In this document: positions 1 through 5,741 of the stretch, piece after piece
Layout of the letters: every line of letters starts with the position of its first letter
How positions within the stretch are numbered: position 1 is the first letter of the stretch
The notes under the pieces: model-generated
Databases searched by the model: none
What the model saw: only the letters and a program-made list of their open reading frames with translations
Told to the model about the DNA's origin: nothing
Origin: Chthonomonas sp035294505
GTDB lineage: Bacteria > Armatimonadota > Chthonomonadetes > Chthonomonadales > Chthonomonadaceae
Assembly (NCBI RefSeq): GCF_035294505.1
Contig: NZ_DATGKU010000241.1
Span: 1 to 13,039 of the forward strand
Length of the DNA: 13,039 nt
Direction: 5' to 3'
Position numbers and translations under genes: made by a program

Positions 1-324
1 TCTAAGCCAGGCCTCTTTGGACTCGGTGTATTGACGGGGAAGGCCGGGCACAATGAGGAATTTGTTGCCTAGGGTCTTATGAAACTCGATGCTTTTGGCC
101 AGCTCATCGCCGAGAAGCGTTTCGATTCCCACATGCGCCCCACAGCATTTGAGACCAAAATCGTCCAGCATCTTACGAAGCTCCGCAGCCCCGTAGCCGT
201 GGTAGCCGGCGAACTCCACCCCCTCGTAGCCCATCTGGGCTACCGCCTTCAGCACGCCGGGAAGGTCTTTGGCGCACTGCTCGCGTACCGAATAGAGTTG
301 AAGACCAATCGGTATTTTTGCCAT
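1..324 (-). CDS. Sugar phosphate isomerase/epimerase-like TIM-barrel protein (5' part, C-terminus outside window)
   Basis: An open reading frame begins at the ATG in 322-324 and stays open for 108 codons to the window edge, so the C-terminal portion is missing. The N-terminus reads IPIGLQLYSVREQC, followed by ALKAVAQ-like helix residues and MGYEGVEFAGYHGYGAAELR, then LKCCGAHVGIETL and the strand NKFLIVPGLP. This beta-alpha alternation with GLQLYSVR and GYEGVEFAG is characteristic of the xylose isomerase-like TIM barrel family (AP endonuclease 2 fold) annotated as sugar phosphate isomerases/epimerases. Such enzymes are cytoplasmic and metal-dependent; the catalytic metal ligands lie mostly in the missing part. 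A clear Shine-Dalgarno AAGGAG (331-336, minus strand) sits 6 nt ahead of the ATG and fixes the start. The exact substrate cannot be assigned. Confidence 0.88.
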   Translation of the reverse strand, partial: MAKIPIGLQLYSVREQCAKDLPGVLKAVAQMGYEGVEFAGYHGYGAAELRKMLDDFGLKCCGAHVGIETLLGDELAKSIEFHKTLGNKFLIVPGLPRQYTESKEAWLR

Positions 325-367
325 TGTCAGCTCCTTGGTTTTATTGCTTTTCCGAGCACCGCCAAGT

Positions 368-376
368 ATTCTACCA
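368..376 (-). promoter_or_regulatory. Possible extended -10 promoter for the isomerase gene
   Basis: On the minus strand the 112-nt gap before the isomerase gene contains TGGTAGAAT, which fits an extended -10 element (TGnTATAAT with one mismatch). The hexamer TAGAAT is at 368-373, about 45 nt upstream of the ATG. No good -35 hexamer lies at 17 nt, which is usual for extended -10 promoters. The upstream channel-like gene runs in the same direction, so co-transcription is an alternative. Confidence 0.35.
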
Positions 377-436
377 CACCGCCGTTCCCTAGAAAAGATA
401 AGAGGCTACTATTGCTTTTTAGGCTTGCGGGTTCGG

Positions 437-1621
437 CTATCCTTCGCCCCGCCGAAACGGTTGGACGCGGTAGAAGTGCTCGGCTTGGTCTTGCATGCCC
501 GATTCCCAATTATCGTGCGCATCGGGCGGCGGCAGCCAGGGCGGTAGTTCAAGCAGCAACGTTTCCGCAAGGCGCTGTACATAAGGCTCGTACTCCTGGC
601 GCAGCCTGCGGAGGGCAGCCCACCGTTCCGGCTTCCCTATATCAACCCCACTTCCCTCTAAGAGCTGCATGAGCGGCTCCTGCTGTGCGTCCGGCAGCCT
701 ATCCGGTAGCGGGTGCGGCGGAAGGGAGTCCATTTTAATGTAGTTAATATCTACCACCGCATGGCGTGCCATGGCATAGCAGCAATAGGCTCGCCAGGCC
801 AGTCGGCGTTGAGCCGGTGTGCGCGCATCCAGCCCCACTTTCAACAGGGCTGTCGCGTCAAGGAGGGCTGTGATGGTGGAAAGCCAAGATACCCTATCGT
901 GCTGCGAGCGATAGGCGAGGAGGGTAGGATACGACAGATGGCTCTCTAGCAGTTCGGCGCACCAGCGTTCGGCCTCCTGAAGGAACACGCAAAGGGCTTC
1001 AAGGCCGACGGTACTGCGCTCAAGGCCGACATTCTCTTCCCCGATCTGATCGATCTCTGCGTGGCGCCGGATTAGCTCGGCCCCACAAGGGGGCGAGCCT
1101 GCACGCGAGTCGAGCAGCAGAATGCCGCTCTCCCGCCGTGAAAACGCTTGATAGAGGGTGGGCATATAGCTGATAATAAGGGCGAGAAAGCCAAGGCCTA
1201 TTCCGGCCGTGACAACGGCTAACGTGCGTGTTCCTAGGGAGGCGCCCGGTCGCTGCAGCCCCAGGGTGACAAAACAGGAGGCCGTATTGAGCAACTCGAT
1301 CGGAAAACTCGGCGTTCCCTTTGTGAAAGCCAGCGCGTCGAAACCCCATTGCACGAGGGCGATGCCGAGCACAAGCCCTAGCGCCCAAATAGGGATCAGC
1401 AACAGAGTTGCCAACGGGCCGTACATGCCCAGAATAAGCTCTCGCCCTCTATTGCCGCAAAGGCGCGAGAGAGCAACCCAAAGCCACCAGAAAAGCCTGT
1501 GGAAATAGCGCGTAAAGCGAAAGAAGCTTATCACCGAGCGGGGCATAACCGCCGACTCGAAGGCGTCCCATGCCGTTAATAGAGCGAGGACGGTGCCGAC
1601 AACGATGCTCAAAACCCCCAT
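437..1621 (-). CDS. Ion-channel-like (two-TM/pore-loop) membrane protein with altered filter
   Basis: The protein is 394 aa from the ATG at 1621. Hydrophobic segments occur at about residues 3-22, 64-92 and 132-152, followed by a long cytoplasmic alpha-helical region. The pattern of a pore-loop-like stretch TASCFVTLGLQRPG (about 113-126), then TRTLAVVTAGIGLGFLALIISYMPTLYQAFSRRE and LLLDSRAGSPP, resembles, as I recall it, a family of bacterial two-TM potassium-channel-like proteins. Members usually carry a T-x-G-Y/L-G-D filter; here the G-D after TLGL is replaced by Q-R, so potassium selectivity is doubtful. The open frame extends 65 codons further upstream to 1816, but that extension is translated dispersed repeat, so I start at MGVLSIVV, which has AAGGAGG at 1634-1640. 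The C-terminal domain (about 160-394) has no recognised fold. It runs in the same direction as the isomerase gene. Confidence 0.72.
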   Translation of the reverse strand: MGVLSIVVGTVLALLTAWDAFESAVMPRSVISFFRFTRYFHRLFWWLWVALSRLCGNRGRELILGMYGPLATLLLIPIWALGLVLGIALVQWGFDALAFTKGTPSFPIELLNTASCFVTLGLQRPGASLGTRTLAVVTAGIGLGFLALIISYMPTLYQAFSRRESGILLLDSRAGSPPCGAELIRRHAEIDQIGEENVGLERSTVGLEALCVFLQEAERWCAELLESHLSYPTLLAYRSQHDRVSWLSTITALLDATALLKVGLDARTPAQRRLAWRAYCCYAMARHAVVDINYIKMDSLPPHPLPDRLPDAQQEPLMQLLEGSGVDIGKPERWAALRRLRQEYEPYVQRLAETLLLELPPWLPPPDAHDNWESGMQDQAEHFYRVQPFRRGEG

Positions 1622-1633
1622 TGGAGTGCAACC

Positions 1634-1640
1634 CCTCCTT
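1634..1640 (-). promoter_or_regulatory. Shine-Dalgarno that sets the start of the channel-like gene
   Basis: AAGGAGG on the minus strand lies 12 nt upstream of the ATG at 1621. The spacing is slightly long but the match is strong. It decides against the longer upstream start, whose first 65 codons would encode repeat sequence. A CATAAT hexamer at 1655-1660 could serve as a -10, but I see no convincing -35. Confidence 0.5.
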
Positions 1641-1724
1641 TCCGTTGCGGTGTTATTATGCGCTATTCCCTCTGCAAAGGCACAGGGTAGGCACAAGTGG
1701 GGCTTGAAGAGCCGGCGATACGCC

Positions 1725-1800
1725 TGTCCTTTCGAGCCGCAGGCATCTGTCCTTTCGAGCCGAAGGCATCTGTCATTTCGAGCCGAAGGCGAGAAATCTT
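1725..1800 (+). repeat. Three tandem 23-bp units ending in GAGAAATCTT
   Basis: Units at 1725-1747, 1748-1770 and 1771-1793 share TGTCmTTTCGAGCCGmAGGC; the first two end in ATC and the last in GAG followed by AAATCTT. The last unit folds as ATTTC-GA-GCC-GAA-GGC-GA-GAAAT (1775-1797). The same TCATTTCGAGC...GAGAAATCTT theme is, as I recall, common in intergenic DNA of several bacterial phyla. Confidence 0.8.
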
Positions 1801-2031
1801 GTGTTTCCATCCCCACCGGTTCTGAGGGAAAGAGGGTGAGACTACAGAATGCCGACGCCCAAGCCCCCTCTCATCCCCCCGCACGCGGGGGGATACTGCT
1901 CTCCCCCTACAGGGGGAGGGTTGGGATGGGCCTGTCGAGGCTGCCAGTCTCACAGTTCTAGAGGCAGTTTTACAAAGCAAGCCTGTCTTGTCCGTCCCCT
2001 ATCCCTGCCTTTCGTCTTGCAGACAGCAACG

Positions 2032-2077
2032 CAGCGGCCAGAGAGATAGGAGATTAAGAGAATAAAACAGGCCGCTG
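2032..2077 (+). repeat. CAGCGGCC dyad of repeat copy 1
   Basis: CAGCGGCC (2032-2039) is the inverted complement of GGCCGCTG (2070-2077) across a purine-rich, AT-containing 30-nt interior. Equivalent dyads occur at 5580-5625 and 6004-6048 with diverged interiors, so the arms are better preserved than the loop. Confidence 0.6.
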
Positions 2078-2350
2078 AGGTATTTATTGTGTCTTACTTA
2101 TTGAAGAAAGGGAGCTACTGTGTTTAGTTTCCAGTTCTAGAGCAAGTGAGCAAGGCAAGGTAAGCTTGAGGGAAGTTATCTATTACATTTCAACGCTCTG
2201 CGGTTTTCTCGATGTACACCCCGAAGCCCATCGTAAACAAAAGGAGGGGTAGACAGAACGATGGGATGACTTAGAGGGTTTTCCGTAGCCTCAAAAGGCG
2301 ACGAGACGCTTCTTAATGTCGCAGACTGTGCCATTGTCTCCCTCTCTGGC

Positions 2351-2380
2351 TTGACATCGGCAGAGAGAGGAGTGTAAAAT
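2351..2380 (+). promoter_or_regulatory. Sigma-70-type promoter of tRNA-Val
   Basis: A perfect -35 TTGACA (2351-2356), an 18-nt spacer and TAAAAT (2375-2380) lie 12 nt ahead of the tRNA. This is the best promoter match in the window. The -35 is bracketed by CTCTCTG (2342-2348) and CAGAGAG (2361-2367), an inverted repeat that could be an operator or chance. Confidence 0.75.
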
Positions 2381-2391
2381 AGGCCTTGTTT

Positions 2392-2463
2392 GGGCGGTTG
2401 GCTCAGGGGTAGAGCGCTTCCTTGACACGGAAGAGGTCAGTGGTTCAAATCCACTACCGCCCA
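2392..2463 (+). tRNA. tRNA-Val (anticodon GAC)
   Basis: A complete 72-nt cloverleaf is visible. The acceptor stem is GGGCGGT/ACCGCCC with discriminator A2463; the D arm is GCTC/GAGC (2401-2404, 2412-2415); the anticodon arm is CTTCC-TTGACAC-GGAAG with anticodon GAC at 2424-2426. The variable loop is 5 nt, and the T arm is AGTGG-TTCAAAT-CCACT. The anticodon reads GUC/GUU valine codons. The 3' CCA is not encoded (TGT follows A2463), so a CCA-adding enzyme is needed. It has its own strong promoter. Short open frames overlapping it are not genes. Confidence 0.96.
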
Positions 2464-2733
2464 TGTTTTGTTGTGCAGAAGCCTCCCAGACGGAGAGATC
2501 GCCGTTCCCTAAGCGAGAAGTTTTCTGCCCTTTCTCCTTACCCCTTTTATGGATACCTCTTCAAGCAAACGCTTCTAGGCAAGCGCGACTATGCGTTTTT
2601 GATGGGCATATCCACCAAACGTCCATCTGTACCACTTTGTTTGCACACATGCCCGCGTGAGGTTAAGCAGGAATAGCTGCAGAGAACACCGAATAGGCTT
2701 TGCAAAGCAAAACACCTAGAAGGGAGAAAGAGC

Positions 2734-3105
2734 ATGGGCTTTACCGTTCGCGAGCTAAACCATGTGGCCATTCATGTGCAAGACCTCGATACCTCCGTAG
2801 ATTTTTATGAGCGGGTGATGGGGTTGCCCCGCATTCCGCGCCCTAACTTTAATTTCCCCGGCGCCTGGTTTGCCCTTGGGAACCAAGAGTTGCACCTTAT
2901 CGAAGACAAGCAACTCACACCGTGCACTCGTCGGCACCACCATTTCGCGCTACAGGTGGAAGACACCTACGCGGTTCGCGAGGAGTTAGAGGCAAAGGGC
3001 TGGAACCATTTCGTAAGCCACGGCCCTCGTCCCGACGGAGCCATCCAGCTTTTTATCTTAGACCCAGATGGCTATGTCATTGAGCTTGTCTCGCCCCCGA
3101 AATAG
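2734..3105 (+). CDS. VOC-family metalloprotein (glyoxalase/dioxygenase fold)
   Basis: The 123-aa length is typical for a single VOC polypeptide with two beta-alpha-beta-beta-beta modules. Module 1 spans LNHVAIHVQDLDTSVDFYERVMGL (from residue 8) to ELHLIE (52-57); module 2 spans HHFALQVEDTYAVREELEAKG (69-89) to FILDPDGYVIELVSPP (107-122). Expected metal ligands are present: H10 and H54 in module 1, H70 and E117 in module 2. FILDPDGYVIEL is a hallmark of glyoxalase, fosfomycin-resistance and extradiol-dioxygenase relatives. The specific reaction cannot be read from sequence. The ATG is preceded by a purine-rich GAAGGGAGAAAGAG. Its stop codon is separated by one base from that of the convergent protease gene. 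The 270 bp between tRNA and this gene hold no gene and no clear promoter. Confidence 0.93.
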   Translation: MGFTVRELNHVAIHVQDLDTSVDFYERVMGLPRIPRPNFNFPGAWFALGNQELHLIEDKQLTPCTRRHHHFALQVEDTYAVREELEAKGWNHFVSHGPRPDGAIQLFILDPDGYVIELVSPPK

Positions 3106-3106
3106 C

Positions 3107-4762
3107 CTAATCGCTCTTTGCATACTCTAGAACCAACAGCCGATGCGGGTAGTCTATGGTAGCACGTTTGGCGCTCGCTACAAATCCGGTGCCTAAAAGC
3201 CCACCGAATTCAAAATCCTCGGCAGGGTTTATCTGCGAATCGAGCAGATCGGCTCCAATGGCCGGATTGATCTGCCATTTAAGCGGCGTGCCCTCTTTCG
3301 ATTCGATTTGAAGGGTTAACGGCTCACGAAACACCACCACTTTCTGATGTGTGTCGCTGGTACCGATGCCGAATTGCCCTTGAATCTGAAGCTCTCTGGC
3401 GCTGTTGGGTCTCATCTTCTGCTGCAACTGGCGCGCTAGACGAAGCGAAACAAGCCCTTCGGCATCGGCCCCGGTATCTACCAGAGACCAGGTGGGCTGT
3501 GTGTTGAACAGGGTGTGCACCACAATATCGCCCTCTTGAAGATGAAATGGAATGGTCACACTATAGTCACCGGGTTCAGGGGGCGGCGCCTTCGCATCCT
3601 TCCCGCGGGCAAACAGGAGGGTCTTTTTCGCGTAGTCAATGGTGATCACATAGTCGGTGAAGGCGCTTACTCCCAAAATGCCATCGAAGTTGCCGGGCAG
3701 GTTGGAGGTTGTCTCTATCGGTATGGTGGCAAAAGTTTCAGGCCCCATCTGCATACGCGGCGCCAAATAGATGCGGGTAGGCTCCTTACCGTTCACTCCA
3801 TAGATAAGAGAACGGGAGATAAGCGGCAGCTGCAGTCTATCGGCCACAGAGGTGTTGAGGGTAATGTCGGCGCCACCGCCCGTATCAAACATTAAACGTG
3901 CCTGAACATCGCCGATCTGCACCGGAACGACCACATAGTTGCCGGCCAGCTCCACAGGAACAGTAAAGGACAGAACCCCGCCGTCGGTTTCCGCCGCCTT
4001 CATCTGACTTTGAGAGATAGGCGAGAGCGGCTCAAAGGGAGTGTGGTTAATGAGACGCCTTAACAAAGGCAGATGCGAGGGCAGCGACTCCATGGTCAGC
4101 GTGTTAGGGTGCCCTTTCGGGCAAAGGCTGAGGTAAGAGGCGAGGTCTACAAAGTCGCTGAGTCGAATGGTGTCTTTATTGCTCGCTTCATCCACCACAT
4201 AATACCACGCCTCAGGCCACAATGGGTGAACGTCGGTGGCCTGCAGCAGCAGGGTACGTGCCTGGGCGTCATCTCCGTTCCACTCATACAGACGCCCCTG
4301 AGCGATAAGACCCCAATAGTCTTTAGGATCGAGTTGCAGCGAACGGGCGGCCTCGCCTTGCGCACGGTCTGGCTCGCCGGCTCTGAGAAGAGCGCAGGCT
4401 AGTAGCCCGTGGACATCCGCATTGTTGGGGTCGAGGCGAATCGCCGCTTCTGCTGCCGAGATCGCTTCCTCCCAAAGATCGAGGCGAAGCAGCGTGCGGA
4501 CAAGCCCTATTCTCAGCCCGATCTGTTGGGGAGCCCGTTGGATGGCCTGCCGATAAGCCTTAGCGGCGGCTTCAAACTGGTTTTGTAGAAAAAGCTGTTC
4601 GGGGTCGGGGCTTTGCGCTACCGGTGGCGCTTTTATTGAGGGGGAGGGCGTCGGCCTTGAGGGAGGGGCTGCTCCGGGGAGGGCCCATGCGGCTGTAGAG
4701 GCGTCTATCCAGAGACAGCCTGCAGCACAAAGCAAGATACTGATCTTCCAAAAACGGGTCAT
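3107..4762 (-). CDS. Exported TPR protein with two retropepsin-like aspartic protease domains
   Basis: The 551-aa protein begins with a signal peptide (basic MTRFWK, hydrophobic 7-18, AWA-like cleavage region near residue 27) and a Pro/Ser-rich linker (30-52). TPR-like helical repeats cover about 52-180 (for example LFLQNQFEAAAKAYRQAI, AISAAEAAIRLDPNNADVHG, PDRAQGEAARSLQLDPKD). Two aspartic protease-like domains follow. The first has LMFDTGGGADITL with D293-T294-G295 and the distal FDGILGVSAF (359-368). The second has WSLVDTGADAEGLVSL with D429-T430-G431 and GGLLGTGF (520-527). Two D-T-G loops each paired with a hydrophobic-G motif in one chain suggest an intramolecular pseudo-dimer, as in pepsin, although each half looks like a retropepsin (Asp_protease_2-type) unit. 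Location is probably periplasmic; substrate unknown. The upstream AAAGG is a weak ribosome site 9 nt before the ATG. Confidence 0.85.
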   Translation of the reverse strand: MTRFWKISILLCAAGCLWIDASTAAWALPGAAPPSRPTPSPSIKAPPVAQSPDPEQLFLQNQFEAAAKAYRQAIQRAPQQIGLRIGLVRTLLRLDLWEEAISAAEAAIRLDPNNADVHGLLACALLRAGEPDRAQGEAARSLQLDPKDYWGLIAQGRLYEWNGDDAQARTLLLQATDVHPLWPEAWYYVVDEASNKDTIRLSDFVDLASYLSLCPKGHPNTLTMESLPSHLPLLRRLINHTPFEPLSPISQSQMKAAETDGGVLSFTVPVELAGNYVVVPVQIGDVQARLMFDTGGGADITLNTSVADRLQLPLISRSLIYGVNGKEPTRIYLAPRMQMGPETFATIPIETTSNLPGNFDGILGVSAFTDYVITIDYAKKTLLFARGKDAKAPPPEPGDYSVTIPFHLQEGDIVVHTLFNTQPTWSLVDTGADAEGLVSLRLARQLQQKMRPNSARELQIQGQFGIGTSDTHQKVVVFREPLTLQIESKEGTPLKWQINPAIGADLLDSQINPAEDFEFGGLLGTGFVASAKRATIDYPHRLLVLEYAKSD

Positions 4763-5019
4763 ATTTTCGTACCTTTGATATCTAGCACAAGGCGAATCGT
4801 GAGAGCAGCAAGACGATGCTCAAGAGATTCTCTAAAAAATTATGCACCATGCTACCCAAAATCTCAACAAAACGCTATTCGCTTTCGCGAATGGGTTATC
4901 GAGGGCAACGGCTCTGTTTTCCACTTCGCAGCAAGAGACGGCTGCTGCAACCCGCAGGCCAAGCCCAATGCGTCCGAGTCAATGCCCACCGCCTTTAGCT
5001 TGCTAGTCTTCCCTCTCTC

Positions 5020-5280
5020 TAAGGGGGGTTGGGCTGCAGAGGCTAGCAGTTAGTAAAGATTGACAATTTACATTATCCATAGCAAAGCTGTGCCGTATGT
5101 AAGGGTAACCCTTGTGGTTACTCCCTTGTAGTTACCCGACCATCATGAAATCGGCTCTAGAGGCAGTTAGCAAAACAAGCCTACCTTGCTCGCCCCCTAT
5201 CCCATCCTTTCCCCCGATTCGGGAGAAAGGAGGCGGTTATAGTGAGTTCTCGAAGGGAAGGTTATCATAAAAAACTGCCA
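5020..5280 (+). repeat. Composite intergenic repeat, copy 2 (shortened)
   Basis: It begins with GGGCTGCAGAGGCT (5033-5046, also at 5887-5900), is interrupted by unique sequence (5050-5150), and resumes at CTCTAGAGGCAG. The block 5188-5225 is identical over 38 bp to 5523-5560. It then jumps from CGGGAG straight to a GGCGGTTATAGTGAG segment and ends in AAAACTGCC, whereas copy 4 reaches the related GGCGGTTGTGGTGAG and GAGACTGCC only after the CAGCGGC dyad. Copy 2 therefore appears to lack the dyad module and the 23-bp units. Confidence 0.65.
5109..5136 (+). repeat. Tandem 14-bp direct repeat with inverted partner
   Basis: CCCTTGTGGTTACT (5109-5122) is followed directly by CCCTTGTAGTTACC (5123-5136), differing at two positions. 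GGGTAAC (5103-5109) is the inverted complement of GTTACCC (5131-5137), so the block can also fold. It lies in the unique insert of repeat copy 2; function unknown. Confidence 0.5.
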
Positions 5281-5311
5281 ATGAGCTTACTGGTCTCCCC
5301 TCTCCCTGATA

Positions 5312-5335
5312 GGGGGAGGGGCGGGGGGGTGGGGG
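5312..5335 (+). other. G-quadruplex-prone run
   Basis: The G-runs are G5 (5312-5316), G4 (5318-5321), G7 (5323-5329) and G5 (5331-5335), separated by single bases A, C and T. This meets the strictest intramolecular G-quadruplex pattern. It directly follows CTCCCT-GAT-AGGGGGAG, so a duplex hairpin could compete. Confidence 0.6.
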
Positions 5336-5640
5336 CTGTAAGGGCACCCCTTGAGGGAGGGCGTCAGTCTTGAAGAACCGGTGAAATAGACGCCTGTCAT
5401 TTCGAGCCGAAGGCGAGAAATCTTGAATTTCAATTCCTACCGGTGCTGAGGGGTAGGAAGTGGGGCTGTTGAAACTGCCAATCTCGCGGTTCTAGAGCAA
5501 GTCAGCAAAGTGAGCTTATCTCGCTCGCCCCCTATCCCATCCTTTCCCCCGATTCGGGAGGTGCTAGCGCACGGCGATGCAGCGGCCAGGAAGATAAGCG
5601 ATTAAGACAACCTTCCAGGCCGCTGAGTTGCCCACCGCGA
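5330..5640 (+). repeat. Composite intergenic repeat, copy 3
   Basis: It carries a single 23-bp unit (5395-5417) followed by AAATCTT. Positions 5411-5458 are identical over 48 bp to 5835-5882 of copy 4. GGTTCTAGAGCAAG (about 5488) comes next, then the 38-bp block shared with copy 2 (5523-5560), a 24-bp identity to copy 4 (5551-5574 with 5975-5998), and the CAGCGGCC dyad (5580-5625). It is in the same orientation as the other copies. Confidence 0.75.
5580..5625 (+). repeat. CAGCGGCC dyad of repeat copy 3
   Basis: CAGCGGCCAGGAAG pairs with CTTCCAGGCCGCTG over 13 of 14 positions (a single A-A mismatch), the longest of the three related stems. No T-run follows, so it is not a typical terminator. 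Confidence 0.65.
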
Positions 5641-5675
5641 GGTGCCCCTCTCCCAAATTGGGGGAGGGCGCCCTG

Positions 5676-5703
5676 CCCCAGAAAATCTTGCGATTTTCTG
5701 GGG
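5676..5703 (+). repeat. Perfect 12-bp hairpin CCCCAGAAAATC / GATTTTCTGGGG
   Basis: The arms 5676-5687 and 5692-5703 are exact inverted complements around the four-base loop TTGC. The hairpin lies between repeat copies 3 and 4, next to a second weaker hairpin CCCTCTCCC-AAATT-GGGGGAGGG (about 5646-5668). No T-run follows on either strand. Confidence 0.75.
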
Positions 5704-5722
5704 ACCCCAGCATCGGCCTTGA

Positions 5723-5741
5723 GGGGCGGGGGGGGTGGGGG
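5723..5741 (+). other. Second G-quadruplex-prone run
   Basis: G4 (5723-5726), G8 (5728-5735) and G5 (5737-5741) are split by single C and T bases; the eight-G run can supply two tracts. It sits at the same place relative to repeat copy 4 as the run at 5312-5335 does to copy 3. Confidence 0.55.

Larger units (their letters stand above)
1697..2178 (+). repeat. Composite intergenic repeat, copy 1
   Basis: It starts with GGCTTGAAGAGCCGGCGATACG (1701-1722), identical to 5740-5761. It continues with three 23-bp units (1725-1793), AAATCTT, a pyrimidine/purine-rich hairpin block (about 1864-1930), GTTCTAGAGGCAG (about 1953), a CCCCTATCCC block, and the dyad CAGCGGCC/GGCCGCTG (2032-2077). A TTCTAGAGCAAG element recurs near 2137. 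Module order matches copies at 5330-5640 and 5735-6127, with sequence decay and an AT-rich dyad interior. No ORF is conserved between copies. Confidence 0.75.
1622..2350. other. Gene-free repeat-rich spacer
   Basis: No credible gene is present. The stretch holds one composite repeat copy (1697-2178), described separately, then about 170 bp of unique sequence. In the unique part, CCCATCGT (2227-2234) and ACGATGGG (2258-2265) form an 8-bp inverted repeat enclosing AAAGGAGGGG; I cannot assign it a role. Short open frames here read through repeats on either strand and differ between copies, so I do not call them genes. Confidence 0.6.

Noticed and set aside
79..672. Plus-strand 197-aa open frame
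   Set aside because: It is antisense to the isomerase fragment and the channel-like gene, both of which show family motifs and ribosome sites; its translation has no recognisable domain.
1725..1800. Tandem 23-bp units as a CRISPR array
   Set aside because: The units are directly adjacent with no unique spacers, and no cas genes are present.
2422..2676. 84-aa plus-strand frame overlapping the tRNA
   Set aside because: It starts inside the anticodon arm and lacks a ribosome site; the tRNA fold fully explains this sequence.
5060..5065. TTGACA as a -35 promoter element
   Set aside because: No -10-like hexamer lies 15-19 nt downstream on the plus strand, and no gene follows for over 1 kb.
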